A stretch of 64,000 nt of DNA, from the NCBI GenBank assembly GCA_003162055.1, contig PMNA01000030.1, forward strand, positions 1 to 64,000, in the 5' to 3' direction. The stretch is from Actinomycetota bacterium (GTDB lineage Bacteria > Actinomycetota > Thermoleophilia > Gaiellales > Gaiellaceae). Below the pieces are notes generated by a model. The model was not told the DNA's origin, made no database searches, and saw nothing but the letters and a program-made list of their open reading frames with translations. Every line of letters starts with the position of its first letter. Position 1 is the stretch's first letter. Of this stretch, positions 8,612 to 16,584 are shown one piece after another. The position numbers were made by a program, and so were the translations under genes.

Positions 8612-8899
8612 TCACGGTTGGTCGGGGGCAGATTCGATCTCTTCGCTCGGCTCGAGATCCTCGCCTGGCTCGATCTCGTCGCTCGGCTCGATCTCGTCGC
8701 TCGGCTCGCGCGTGTCGAGGCGGCTCTCGAAGGCCTCGCGAAGGTGCTCGCCCGAGACATCGGTCTCGTAGCGGGCACGCCTCGGCTCGACCTTGACGAT
8801 GCGCACCTCGTCGCCGCGACTTCCATGGCAGCGTGCGTAGGCCTCGGCCTCGCTGAGGGGCTTCAAATCCTTATTTATTCGACGCCGCAGTAGAGACAC
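8612..8899 (-). CDS. Small conserved-looking protein with acidic repeat tail
   Basis: 95 aa from a GTG at 8899, preceded by AGGGA six bases upstream. The first 60 residues hold a basic segment and a short domain (LSEAEAYARCHG, EVRIVKVEPRRAR, VSGEHLREAFESRL). The tail is four imperfect repeats of the type EPSDEIEPSDEIEPGEDLEP, strongly acidic. No family is recognised. It precedes the HIT gene on the same strand and may share its transcript. Confidence 0.65.
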   Translation of the reverse strand: MSLLRRRINKDLKPLSEAEAYARCHGSRGDEVRIVKVEPRRARYETDVSGEHLREAFESRLDTREPSDEIEPSDEIEPGEDLEPSEEIESAPDQP

Positions 8900-8978
8900 A
8901 GACAATCCCTAGCACCGCTCGACCGCGATAGCAACCGGCAGACGAGTTACGGCGAAAATCAGGCTCGGATCTCGCCCC

Positions 8979-9021
8979 AGAAAAGAACAAGGGAAGCGAA
9001 GCGCCGCCTGCTTCGCTTCCC
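8979..9021 (-). terminator. Rho-independent terminator on the minus strand
   Basis: A perfect 12-bp stem (GGGAAGCGAAGC at 8991-9002, GCTTCGCTTCCC at 9010-9021) with a 7-base loop. Read on the minus strand it is followed by TTGTTCTTTTCT (complement of 8979-8990), a good U-tract. Confidence 0.7.
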
Positions 9022-9185
9022 TACCTTGGGAGATGTGCCGCCGTCATCACGTCTCGAATGTTGCGCCGGAAAACTTCGGGAGAGATCCCTGCCGTGCGGG
9101 GATCTCCTCTGCAAGCATGTTGTCATAACGATATAGATTAGTCTATCCCTCTAGCGTGCTTGATCCGGCTCCTTGACGCCGACGT

Positions 9186-9214
9186 TTGCCGGCTCCGTCG
9201 AACACCTTTATGCG
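9186..9214 (+). promoter_or_regulatory. Candidate promoter of tRNA-Arg
   Basis: TTGCCG at 9186-9191 and TATGCG at 9209-9214 are separated by 17 bases. Transcription would start near 9221, about 18 bases before the tRNA. Both hexamers deviate from consensus, so support is moderate. Confidence 0.45.
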
Positions 9215-9238
9215 CGCTATCACTAGACTGAAACTCGA

Positions 9239-9311
9239 GCGCCTGTAGCTCAGGGGATAGAGCGCGCGCCTCCGGAGCGCGAGGTCGCAGGTTCGATTCC
9301 TGCCAGGCGCG
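9239..9311 (+). tRNA. tRNA-Arg(CCG)
   Basis: Acceptor GCGCCTG/CAGGCGC (9239-9245, 9304-9310), anticodon stem CGCGC/GCGCG around CTCCGGA (anticodon CCG), T-arm GCAGG/CCTGC around TTCGATT, discriminator G at 9311. CCA is not encoded. Confidence 0.95.
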
Positions 9312-9319
9312 CTTCTCGG

Positions 9320-9356
9320 CGAAAAGTCCGTCCGCGGAGCGGGCGAAGACTTTTCG
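9320..9356 (+). terminator. Long hairpin after tRNA-Arg
   Basis: CGAAAAGTC at 9320-9328 pairs exactly with GACTTTTCG at 9348-9356. Inside, CGTCCGC pairs with GCGGGCG with one G-U. The helix lies 9 bases after the tRNA and probably ends or processes its transcript. There is no long U-tract. Confidence 0.65.
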
Positions 9357-9632
9357 CGGCATTAACGAGTCGTACGAATCTCAGCACCTGCGGCGCGTGA
9401 AACTCGTCTGTTCCTAGATGCGCACTCGGTTGACCGTGGGTGTGGTCAGAGTTCGGAATGGAGGGGGCGGGGGACGTCGTTTCGTGAGCCGCGCTCGCCA
9501 TCTCGGCCGCGGCGGCGATTGGGGAGGACGTCGCCGAGGTTCGCTACAAAAAACTGCGCGGGACCCAAGTCTCGATCGGAAGGTGATCGACTAGATGCTC
9601 GTGCGCGGTCGATCGTGAGACGATGTCGCTAG

Positions 9633-10124
9633 ATGAGCGCGCTGAGAGTTGTATGTCTTTCGGACACCCACCTCCGCCGCGCTGGCGGGCTTCCGCTCTG
9701 GTGCCTTCGCCGCCTGGAGGGCGCCGACCTGATCGTTCACGCCGGCGACCTGGTCGCGCTGCCGGTGCTCGAGCAGCTGGAGCGGCTGGCTCCGACCGTG
9801 GCGGTGCGCGGAAACATGGATGCGCTGGTGCTGAAAGAGAGTCTGCCGGCGCGGAAGATCGCCGAGATCGGAGGGGCCAGGATCGGCGTTTTGCACGACC
9901 CGGGGCCGGCGCTCGGCCGCACCGACCGGCTGACGCACGCTTTTCTCGACTGTGGCGCCGTCGTCTACGGGCATACTCATGTGCCCGAGATTCAGCGCCT
10001 GAGCGACCGATTAGTCCTCAATCCCGGCAGCCCGACCGTCCCGCGCTCGACTCTCGGGGCGACGATGTTGGAGCTCGCGATCTCGAGCGACGGGGCGATT
10101 GATCCCACGTTCGTAACTCCTTGA
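9633..10124 (+). CDS. YfcE/MJ0936-type metallophosphoesterase
   Basis: 163 aa. It carries the calcineurin-like phosphoesterase motifs in order: SDTHL (residues 10-14), GDLVAL, GNMD and GHTHVPE near the C-terminal third, then NPGSP. Homologues are small manganese-dependent phosphodiesterases of uncertain natural substrate. It ends just before the LexA-boxed promoter of the next gene, so the two are likely separate units. Confidence 0.85.
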   Translation: MSALRVVCLSDTHLRRAGGLPLWCLRRLEGADLIVHAGDLVALPVLEQLERLAPTVAVRGNMDALVLKESLPARKIAEIGGARIGVLHDPGPALGRTDRLTHAFLDCGAVVYGHTHVPEIQRLSDRLVLNPGSPTVPRSTLGATMLELAISSDGAIDPTFVTP

Positions 10125-10165
10125 CACGAACAGATGTTCGCTGTAGCATGGCGAACATATGTTCC
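10121..10165 (+). promoter_or_regulatory. Promoter with two LexA-type SOS boxes
   Basis: TTGACA at 10121-10126 and TAGCAT at 10144-10149 are 17 bases apart, a near-consensus promoter. The spacer holds CGAACAGATGTTCG (10127-10140). A second box, CGAACATATGTTCC (10152-10165), covers the predicted transcription start and the ATG at 10159. The second matches the Gram-positive LexA consensus CGAACRNRYGTTYC at every position, and the first at all but the last. LexA bound here would block RNA polymerase. Confidence 0.8.
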
Positions 10166-10404
10166 GTCGCTTCGTCACGGTCGTTTTTCTTCTGGTCGCT
10201 CTTTGGGGTTGTCTGGCTCACGCTTCTGGCGCGTCGGGTCACAGCGGTACCTACGTCGTCAAGTCCGGCGACACGCTCTGGTCGATCACCCAACACTTCT
10301 ACGCTGGCGATCCGCGCCATGGCGTTTGGGATCTCGAGCAACGAAACGATCTCGGTCAAAGCGTGCTGCTGACTCCCGGGCAGCGCCTCGTCCTTCCCTG
10401 GTAG
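10159..10404 (+). CDS. SOS-controlled small LysM protein, YneA-like
   Basis: 81 aa: one N-terminal hydrophobic segment (VTVVFLLVALWGCLAHA, about residues 6-22) and a single LysM domain (TYVVKSGDTLWSITQHFY to PGQRLVLPW, about residues 31-81). This is the build of YneA of Bacillus and of the LysM-bearing SOS division inhibitors of actinobacteria, which are exported and delay septation during DNA damage. The two LexA boxes in its promoter match that role. The promoter spacing puts transcription start within about 5 bases of the ATG, so the mRNA is probably leaderless. The division-inhibitor role is inferred from build plus regulation, not from close identity. Confidence 0.8.
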   Translation: MFRRFVTVVFLLVALWGCLAHASGASGHSGTYVVKSGDTLWSITQHFYAGDPRHGVWDLEQRNDLGQSVLLTPGQRLVLPW

Positions 10405-10470
10405 TCGACGCTGCGGATCGACGGCGGCGGTCGCGCAGGCCGAGGGGAATAGGCTCGTATACTGAGAGAT

Positions 10471-10782
10471 ATGTCGGGGTCGCAGGCGCGGCTCTCCCTA
10501 CGCGTCTCGCCCGGCGCCAGAAAGAGCGCCGTCGTCGGTCGCTACGGGGAGAGATGGAAAATTCGAGTTACCGCTCCGGCGGAATCCGGGAAGGCCAACG
10601 AGGCGTTGATCGCGCTTCTCGGAAAGACGCTTGGAGTCGCTCGTTCGCAGCTTCGAGTTGTCGCCGGTGCCGGCTCTCGTGACAAGATTGTGGAAGTGAA
10701 GGGAATCGACGCCGAGGAGAGCGAGCGCTTGCTCGCTGCCTCGGCCGGAGAAGGCGAGGCAAATGAAGGCAAACGAGCTTGA
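10471..10782 (+). CDS. DUF167 (YggU family) protein
   Basis: 103 aa. The core LSLRVSPGARKSAVVG, then IRVTAPAESGKANEALIALLGK and VVAGAGSRDKIVEV, matches the DUF167/YggU fold. Its function is unknown; homologues sit beside cell-envelope and YggT/PyrC genes. TATACT at 10458-10463 lies 7 bases before the ATG, so a leaderless start is possible, though no good -35 is present. It overlaps the next gene by 20 bases. Confidence 0.85.
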   Translation: MSGSQARLSLRVSPGARKSAVVGRYGERWKIRVTAPAESGKANEALIALLGKTLGVARSQLRVVAGAGSRDKIVEVKGIDAEESERLLAASAGEGEANEGKRA

Positions 10783-11131
10783 TGGTTATCGGAAGTCGCT
10801 TCTGGCAGAGAAGGAGCGTCTGAGCGCCGCACTCGAGCACCTGCATGCCGAGAACCCCGGCGCCGAGAACGAAGACGCGCTTGACCTCAGCAGCCTCGAA
10901 CAGCATCTTGCGGAGGTCGGGTCGATCACGCTCGACAGAGAGATGGACTACTCGCTCGAGGATGTTGTGCAGCGAGAGCTCGGAGCGATCACGAACGCTC
11001 TGGAGCGAATCGAGCAGGGAAGCTTCGGCGACTGCGCTTCCTGTGGCGCGCCGATTGCCCACGAGCGTCTCGCCGCGCTACCGTGGGCCAGTCTGTGCAT
11101 CGATTGCAAGCGGCGCGAGGAGCGCAGTTGA
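10763..11131 (+). CDS. DksA/TraR-type zinc-finger protein
   Basis: 122 aa. A coiled-coil N-terminal half (ESLLAEKERL-like, residues about 8-75) is followed by CASCG (93-97) and CIDC near 113, giving a four-cysteine zinc finger. Such proteins reach into the RNA polymerase secondary channel. In Gram-positives the YteA branch often sits next to lspA, as here. The ATG is preceded by AAGGCGAGG. Confidence 0.85.
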   Translation: MKANELDGYRKSLLAEKERLSAALEHLHAENPGAENEDALDLSSLEQHLAEVGSITLDREMDYSLEDVVQRELGAITNALERIEQGSFGDCASCGAPIAHERLAALPWASLCIDCKRREERS

Positions 11132-11715
11132 GCGAGCAGGTACGCCAACTTCCCGAGGTGCGAGTCGGCTCGTCTCCCGACGCTCTGACGCCTATCTCGA
11201 TGGCCGAGAGGTGGCTCGGCGCCGGGCTCTGGCAGTGGCTCTCCTTCGCCCTGGTCGTTGTTTGTGCCTTCGGCGCCGATCAGCTCACCAAGTGGTTGGT
11301 GAGCAGCCGGCTGGCGCTCGGCTCTAGCGTGTCGATCGCGGGCTCGCTCAAGATCAGCCACGTGCAGAACTCCGGCATCGCCTTCGGTTTCTTCTCGCAG
11401 GCGACCTCGTTGGTGATCGTCCTGACCGCCGCCGTGGTGCTGTGGATGGTGTTCTTCTTCGCGCATTCTGGGGCCAGGCACCCGCTGCTACCCGTGGCGC
11501 TCGGACTGATAGTCGGCGGCAGCGTCTCGAACCTGTTCGATCGCGTCGTGCACGGTTACGTGACCGACTTTGTCGACTTTGGCTTCTGGCCCTCGTTCAA
11601 TCTCGCCGACTCCTTCATCGTCCTCGGGGTGGCCGTTTTGATCTTCTTCTTGATCGCGCCCGATCGCTACCTACCGCGTTCGACCAGTGGCCCGCGCCAG
11701 CCTTCAGGTCGCTAG
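11128..11715 (+). CDS. lspA: Lipoprotein signal peptidase (signal peptidase II)
   Basis: Inner-membrane aspartic protease that cleaves prolipoprotein signal peptides. Four membrane helices are visible, with VQNSGIAFG, the first catalytic Asp in NLFDRV and the second in FNLADS. A TTG at 11128 overlaps the dksA-like stop and has GAGGAG five bases upstream, so it is chosen (195 aa). The ATG at 11200 would give a more usual 171 aa. Two lipobox proteins in this window (24340-25449 and 25592-25942) are likely substrates. Confidence 0.92.
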   Translation: MSEQVRQLPEVRVGSSPDALTPISMAERWLGAGLWQWLSFALVVVCAFGADQLTKWLVSSRLALGSSVSIAGSLKISHVQNSGIAFGFFSQATSLVIVLTAAVVLWMVFFFAHSGARHPLLPVALGLIVGGSVSNLFDRVVHGYVTDFVDFGFWPSFNLADSFIVLGVAVLIFFLIAPDRYLPRSTSGPRQPSGR

Positions 11716-12595
11716 CGAGCTGGCAGGCGAGCGGCTCGATCGCGTGCTGGCGACCGTGCCCGAGATCGGTTCGCGCGCGCTGGCTGCGCGGATGCTCGCC
11801 GAAGGCGAGGTGCTGCTGGACGGCCGCGAGGCGCGCAAGAGCGAGCGCCTGCGAGGTGGCGAGACGATCGAATACGAGCTGCCGCCCGAGCAGGTGCCAT
11901 TGGCGCGCGAGGAACGGCCGCTCGAGTTCGTCTACGAAGATGAGCATCTGCTCGTTCTGGACAAGCCGGCCGGCATCTCGGTTCACCCGGGCGCCGGCCG
12001 CTCGAGCGGAACGCTGGCGAACGCACTGGTCGCCTACGGTGCGCGTGGAGGAGAGGCGCCGGAGCGGCCCGGCATCGTTCACCGCCTCGACCGCGATACC
12101 TCGGGGCTGATGGTGGTCGCCCGCAGCGAGGAGGCCTTCCTCGGTCTGCGCCGGATGGTGCGCCGGCATGAGATCGAGCGCGAGTACCTGGCGCTCGTGC
12201 GCGGACGGCCGCGCTCGCGCGCAGGCACGATCGAGGCCCCGATCGGCCGTGACCGTCGGCGCCCGACCAAGCGCTCGCTGGAGACTGACAGCCCGCACGC
12301 TGCGGTTACCCACTTCGAGTTGCGCGAGCTGCTGGATCGTCACGCGCTGCTCGGCGTTCGGCTCGAGACCGGACGCACGCATCAGATTCGAGTGCATTTG
12401 GCGGCGATCAATCTTCCCGTGTCGGGCGACCGTGCTTACGGCGTGGCGCACGATCTCGGACTCGAGCGCCAGTTCCTGCACGCCTGCCGGCTCGCCTTCC
12501 GGCACCCGATCACGGAAGCGGAGATCGATCTCTCGTCTCCGCTCCCGGCCGATCTCGAACGGGCGCTCGCGCGGGCTCGTGTCGGCGAGCGTTAG
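11687..12595 (+). CDS. RluD-family ribosomal RNA pseudouridine synthase
   Basis: 302 aa: an S4 RNA-binding domain (about residues 14-70, RLDRVLATVPEIGSRALAAR) and a pseudouridine synthase domain with the catalytic Asp in HRLDRDTSGL (about residue 130). The GRTHQIRVHL motif is also present. It belongs to the RluD/RluC group that modifies 23S rRNA; the exact site is not predictable. A GTG start lies inside lspA (29-base overlap), the common lspA-rluD pairing. Confidence 0.9.
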   Translation: MARASLQVASELAGERLDRVLATVPEIGSRALAARMLAEGEVLLDGREARKSERLRGGETIEYELPPEQVPLAREERPLEFVYEDEHLLVLDKPAGISVHPGAGRSSGTLANALVAYGARGGEAPERPGIVHRLDRDTSGLMVVARSEEAFLGLRRMVRRHEIEREYLALVRGRPRSRAGTIEAPIGRDRRRPTKRSLETDSPHAAVTHFELRELLDRHALLGVRLETGRTHQIRVHLAAINLPVSGDRAYGVAHDLGLERQFLHACRLAFRHPITEAEIDLSSPLPADLERALARARVGER

Positions 12596-12623
12596 AATGC
12601 GCGGGCTCAATTCAACGTCCCTA

Positions 12624-12679
12624 CGACCCGGTGGGTCGGGCGGATGGTGGTGCCGGTCTGTTGAGATCGGTTCCATCCG
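12624..12679 (+). promoter_or_regulatory. Structured leader before rpsB
   Basis: Three stems precede the S2 gene: CGACCC/GGGTCG at 12624-12638; CGGATGG at 12641-12647 with CCATCCG at 12673-12679; and inside it CCGGTCT/AGATCGG at 12653-12670 with a GTTG loop. The fold lies 46 bases before the GTG start. Ribosomal protein operons are often autoregulated through such leaders, but no known Rfam motif is recognised here. Confidence 0.45.
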
Positions 12680-12725
12680 TCTTCACCGGCTGTAACGAGA
12701 AAACAACCAGAAGGGAGTGCATCCC

Positions 12726-13658
12726 GTGTCAGTAGTCTCCATGCGGGAACTGCTCGAGGCCGGCGTCCATTTCGGGCACCAGACTCGACGCTGGAACCCG
12801 AAGATGCGCCGCTACATCTTCACCGAGCGCGGCGGTATTTACATCATCGATCTCGAGCAAACGCAGGAACTGCTCGAGCAGGCGTACTCGTTCGTGCGCA
12901 ATGTTGCCGAGCGCGGCGGGACGGTGCTCTTCGCCGGCACCAAGAAGCAGGCCCAGTACGCGATCGTCGAGCAAGCCACCAGGGTCGGCATGCCGTACGT
13001 GAGCAACCGCTGGCTCGGTGGTCTGTTGACCAACTGGCGCACCATCTCCGGCCGCATCGAGCGGCTGCACGAGTTGCGCCGGCTCAAGCAGGAAGGCCAG
13101 CTCGAGCTGCTGCCCGCCAAGGAGCGGTTGGCAATGCTGGCCGAGCTCGAGAAGCTGGAGTCGAACCTCGGCGGCGTGGCCGATCTGCGCCGCCAGCCCG
13201 ACGCGATCTTCATCGTCGACCTGCGCAAGGAACAGCTCGCCGTGCGCGAAGCCCAACGGCTCGGGATGCCCGTGATAGCGCTGGTCGATACCAACTGCGA
13301 TCCGGAAGAGGCCGACTACGTCGTCCCGGGAAACGACGACGCCATCCGCTCCTGCGATTTGATCGTGCGAGTGATCGCCGACGGGATCATGGCCGGCAAG
13401 AGCCGGGCAACCGTGGAAGAGATGGAGAGAAAGGCCGCCGAGGAGGCAGTGGCCGCCGAAGAGGCGCCCGAGGCGGCGGCAACGCCCGAACCGACCGCAG
13501 CAGCGGAACCAGCGGCAACAACGGAACCAGACGCAAAGCCCGAACCGGCCGCAGCGGCAGACACAGAAGCAGAGCCGGTGGCAGTCGAAGAGAAAGCGCC
13601 CGCCAGCCCGGAGCCGGCGCCGAGGGAATCGAATGAAGAGAAGGAGTCGGCACAGTGA
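12726..13658 (+). CDS. rpsB: 30S ribosomal protein S2
   Basis: 310 aa from GTG 12726, with AAGGGAG eight bases upstream. The S2 core runs from [14 protein letters not shown] through [17 protein letters not shown] and [12 protein letters not shown]. After about residue 235 comes a 75-residue Ala/Glu/Pro-rich acidic tail that is not part of the conserved fold; tails like this occur in S2 of related actinobacteria. It is the first gene of the rpsB-tsf-pyrH-frr run. Confidence 0.97.
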   Translation: MSVVSMRELLEAGVHFGHQTRRWNPKMRRYIFTERGGIYIIDLEQTQELLEQAYSFVRNVAERGGTVLFAGTKKQAQYAIVEQATRVGMPYVSNRWLGGLLTNWRTISGRIERLHELRRLKQEGQLELLPAKERLAMLAELEKLESNLGGVADLRRQPDAIFIVDLRKEQLAVREAQRLGMPVIALVDTNCDPEEADYVVPGNDDAIRSCDLIVRVIADGIMAGKSRATVEEMERKAAEEAVAAEEAPEAAATPEPTAAAEPAATTEPDAKPEPAAAADTEAEPVAVEEKAPASPEPAPRESNEEKESAQ

Positions 13659-14452
13659 CTGAGATCTCGGCCAGCCTAGTGAAAGAACTGCGCGAGCAAA
13701 CCGGCACGGGGATGATGGACTGCAAGCGGGCGCTGCAGGAAACCGACGGAGACCTCGACGCGGCCCGCAAGCTCCTCCGCGAAAAGGGAATGGCGCAGGC
13801 CGGCAAGCGGGCGACGCGAGCCACCAACGAGGGCGTCGTCCTGCAGAGCATCGAGGGAGGCGTCGCCTCGATGGTCGCCATCGGCTGCGAGAGCGAGCCG
13901 GTCTCGGCCAACCTGGACTTCAGGCGGTTCGCCGCGAGCGTTCTCGCGCGCGTCGAGGCGGACGGGCCGGACGCGGTCGAATCGCTCGAGGGCGTTCGTA
14001 CCGAGCTCGTCTCGAAGATCGGCGAGAACATCGTCGTGCGCGGCGCCGAGCGCTTCGAGGCGTCGGGCGGCGAGGTGCTCGCCGGCTACATTCATCCGCC
14101 CGCAAACAAGATTGGCGTGCTGGTCAAGCTAGCCGGAGGAGACGCGGAGCTCGGTCGCCTGCTGGCGATGCACATCTCGTTTGCCAATCCCCGCTATCTG
14201 GTGCGCGACGAAGTCCCGGCCGAGCTGGTGGCCGAGGAGCGCGATGTTTATATGAAGCAGCCCGACGTCGTTTCGAAGCCCGAGCAGGTCCAGGAGAAGA
14301 TCGTCGAGGGCATGCTCAAGAAGCGCTTCTTCGCCGAGCAGGTGCTCGTCGACCAGCCCTGGATTCACGACTCGGGCAAATCGGTCGAGCAGGTGTTGAC
14401 GGAGCAGGGAGCGAAGGTTGTTGCAATCCGTCGCTTCGCCCTGTCAGAGTGA
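13655..14452 (+). CDS. tsf: Elongation factor Ts
   Basis: 265 aa. It starts in a GTGA overlap with rpsB, behind AAGGAG. The N-terminal UBA-like domain ([20 protein letters not shown]) and the EF-Tu contact segment near residues 78-85 (CESEPVS region) are present. It recharges EF-Tu with GTP. The size fits the shorter, one-and-a-half-domain EF-Ts form. Confidence 0.97.
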   Translation: MTEISASLVKELREQTGTGMMDCKRALQETDGDLDAARKLLREKGMAQAGKRATRATNEGVVLQSIEGGVASMVAIGCESEPVSANLDFRRFAASVLARVEADGPDAVESLEGVRTELVSKIGENIVVRGAERFEASGGEVLAGYIHPPANKIGVLVKLAGGDAELGRLLAMHISFANPRYLVRDEVPAELVAEERDVYMKQPDVVSKPEQVQEKIVEGMLKKRFFAEQVLVDQPWIHDSGKSVEQVLTEQGAKVVAIRRFALSE

Positions 14453-14456
14453 GGGC

Positions 14457-15221
14457 GTGAGCGCCGCCGGCGAGGATATTAAGCGCGAGCGAAAGACGGG
14501 CGAGAAGGCCTTTAGTCGCCTCTTGCTCAAGCTTTCCGGGGAGTCGCTCATGGGCGAGCGCAGCTACGGCATCGACCTCGCCACGGTCGATCGGATAGCG
14601 CGCGAGATCCTCGAAGTCCACGAGGAAGGGCTCGAGCTGGCGGTCGTGATCGGCGCCGGGAACATCTACCGCGGCATAGCCGCTGCCGCCGAGGGCATGG
14701 ATCGCGCCACCGGCGACTACATGGGCATGCTCGCAACCCTGCTTAACTCGATGGCTCTGCAGGACGCGCTGGAGCGCGCCGGTGGTCAAACGAGGCTGAT
14801 GTCCGCGATAGCGGCCTCGGAGGTGGCGGAGCCCTACATCCGCCGCCGGGCGATTCGCCATCTCGAAAAAAGGCGCGTTGTGATTTTCGCCGCCGGGACG
14901 GGCAACCCGTTCTTCACCACCGACACGGCGGCGGCTCTGCGCTCGCTCGAGATCGGCGCCGAGGCGATCCTGATGGCCAAGAACGGGGTCGAGGGCGTCT
15001 ACGACGGCGATCCGAACACCGATCCCGACGCCCGCTTCTTGCCTCACTTGACGCATCTCGAGGCGATCGAGAAGGGCCTCAAGGTGATGGATACGACGGC
15101 CCTTTCGCTCTGCATGGACAACCGCTTGCCGATCTACGTTTTCGAGCTCGCCGAGGGCAACATCAAGCGTGTTGCCGCCGGCGAGAGAGTCGGCACGATC
15201 ATCTCTAACGGGGAGGCCTGA
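14457..15221 (+). CDS. pyrH: UMP kinase
   Basis: 254 aa from GTG 14457. Amino-acid-kinase fold: [11 protein letters not shown] for phosphate binding, [11 protein letters not shown], then [19 protein letters not shown] and the [13 protein letters not shown]-type nucleotide loop (here [11 protein letters not shown]). It phosphorylates UMP to UDP and is normally feedback-inhibited by UTP. It lies 4 bases after tsf and overlaps frr by one base. Confidence 0.96.
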   Translation: MSAAGEDIKRERKTGEKAFSRLLLKLSGESLMGERSYGIDLATVDRIAREILEVHEEGLELAVVIGAGNIYRGIAAAAEGMDRATGDYMGMLATLLNSMALQDALERAGGQTRLMSAIAASEVAEPYIRRRAIRHLEKRRVVIFAAGTGNPFFTTDTAAALRSLEIGAEAILMAKNGVEGVYDGDPNTDPDARFLPHLTHLEAIEKGLKVMDTTALSLCMDNRLPIYVFELAEGNIKRVAAGERVGTIISNGEA

Positions 15222-15781
15222 TGCCAGTTGACGATCTGCTCCTGAGAGCTACTGAGCGCATGGACAAGTCGGTCGAGACCATTCGCGCGGAGTTCAACAC
15301 GGTTCGCACCGGCCGCGCCTCGACCGGGCTGCTCGATCGCATCGCTGTTGACTACTACGACCAGCGCACGCCGTTGCAGCAGTTGGCCACCATCTCGGCG
15401 CCCGAGCCGCGGATGCTCACTGTCCAGCCCTTCGATCCCAGCTCGCTCAAGACGATCGAGAAGGCGATCATGGAATCCGATCTGGGACTGACGCCTTCCA
15501 ACGACGGGCGCCTGATCAGGCTTCCCATCCCGCAGTTGACCGAGGAGCGGCGCAGGGAGCTGGTCAAGCTGGCGCACCACATGGCCGAGGAAGGCCGCGT
15601 CGCAGTACGCAACGTTCGCCGCGATCTGAACCACCACCTGAAGGAGCTCTCCGGCTCGGGCGAGATCGGCAGCGACGACGAGCGCCGCGCCGAGGAGAGA
15701 GCTCAAAAAGTGACCGACGAGCACATCAAGACGATCGACGAGCTGCTCAAGGTCAAAGAAGCCGAGATCATGGAGGTCTGA
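15221..15781 (+). CDS. frr: Ribosome recycling factor
   Basis: 186 aa, the usual length. It contains the three-helix bundle with the conserved RTGRASTGLLDRI segment and ERRRELVKLAHHMAEEGRVAVRNVRRD. It splits post-termination ribosomes with EF-G. The ATG overlaps the pyrH stop (TGATG). Confidence 0.97.
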   Translation: MPVDDLLLRATERMDKSVETIRAEFNTVRTGRASTGLLDRIAVDYYDQRTPLQQLATISAPEPRMLTVQPFDPSSLKTIEKAIMESDLGLTPSNDGRLIRLPIPQLTEERRRELVKLAHHMAEEGRVAVRNVRRDLNHHLKELSGSGEIGSDDERRAEERAQKVTDEHIKTIDELLKVKEAEIMEV

Positions 15782-15799
15782 CCCGAGGGGGTTTTCAAG

Positions 15800-16552
15800 A
15801 TGCTCGGACTTCGCACAAGACTGCGCGCGTTGCGTACGCTCTCGCTGGTCAGGGAGAGAGAGCTGCCGGCGTCCGCGCGCTCGATCGCCATCATCATGGA
15901 CGGAAACGGCCGCTGGGCCAGGCGCCACGGCCTGCCGGTCGCCTCCGGCCACCGGGCGGGCACTCGCGCGCTCAGGCGCACGGTCGAGACCTGTCTAGAG
16001 CTCAACGTGCGCTCGCTCGCCGTCTTCGCCTTCTCGACCGAGAACTGGTCGCGCTCCAAGGACGAGATCGACGCCCTGATGACAATCCTCGCCGAGACGA
16101 TCGAGAAGGAGCTTCCGGAGCTGGCCGAGCAGGGCGTGCGCACTCGGTTCATCGGTAGGCGCGACCGCGTCGGCGAAGATCTGCGCCAGGCGATGGAGAA
16201 GATCGAGCAGGCGACGGCCCAGAACAGGCGCCTCGACCTCTGGATCGCCTTCGACTACGGCGGCCGCTCCGAGTTGGTCGAAGCCGCGCGCGGCATGCTC
16301 GAGGCCGGTGTCGACCCCAAGAAGCTCGACGAGGAGGTCTTCACCTCGTTCCTCACTGCGCCCGAGATGCCCGATCCGGATCTGCTCATCCGCACCTCCG
16401 GCGAATCACGCATCTCGAACTTCCTGCTCTGGCAGATCGCCTACACCGAGCTGGCCTTCGTCGAGAAGCTCTGGCCGGAGTTCGGCCCCGCCGATCTGCG
16501 CGCGGCCCTACAGGCCTACACGGGCCGCCGCCGGCGCTTCGGGGGGCGCTAG
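15800..16552 (+). CDS. uppS: Isoprenyl (undecaprenyl) diphosphate synthase
   Basis: 250 aa cis-prenyltransferase. Motifs: IAIIMDGNGRWARRHGL with the catalytic Asp, FSTENWSRS, and the C-terminal DLLIRTSGESRISNFLLWQ and YTELAFVEKLWPEF. It makes the C55 carrier used for peptidoglycan and other wall polymers. GAGGGGG lies 8 bases before the ATG. The product feeds the pool recycled by UppP (31306-32292). Confidence 0.95.
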   Translation: MLGLRTRLRALRTLSLVRERELPASARSIAIIMDGNGRWARRHGLPVASGHRAGTRALRRTVETCLELNVRSLAVFAFSTENWSRSKDEIDALMTILAETIEKELPELAEQGVRTRFIGRRDRVGEDLRQAMEKIEQATAQNRRLDLWIAFDYGGRSELVEAARGMLEAGVDPKKLDEEVFTSFLTAPEMPDPDLLIRTSGESRISNFLLWQIAYTELAFVEKLWPEFGPADLRAALQAYTGRRRRFGGR

Positions 16553-16584
16553 TGCGGCTCGCGAAGGTCACGGTAGGGCGCTAG

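Larger units (their letters stand above)
8906..9238. other. Intergenic region with strong hairpins, possible minus-strand small RNA
   Basis: 333 bases with no supported ORF. It contains an 8-bp stem GAGATCCC/GGGATCTC (9082-9089, 9099-9106), a short palindrome ATAGA/TCTAT near 9136-9150, and a terminator oriented for the minus strand at 8979-9021. No gene on the minus strand lies upstream of that terminator, so a short RNA starting near 9140-9160 is possible. The promoter for it is not clear. Confidence 0.35.

Noticed and set aside
9250-9501. Minus-strand frame over tRNA-Arg
   Set aside because: Its RLAGIEPATSRSG segment is the well-known antisense translation of a tRNA gene.
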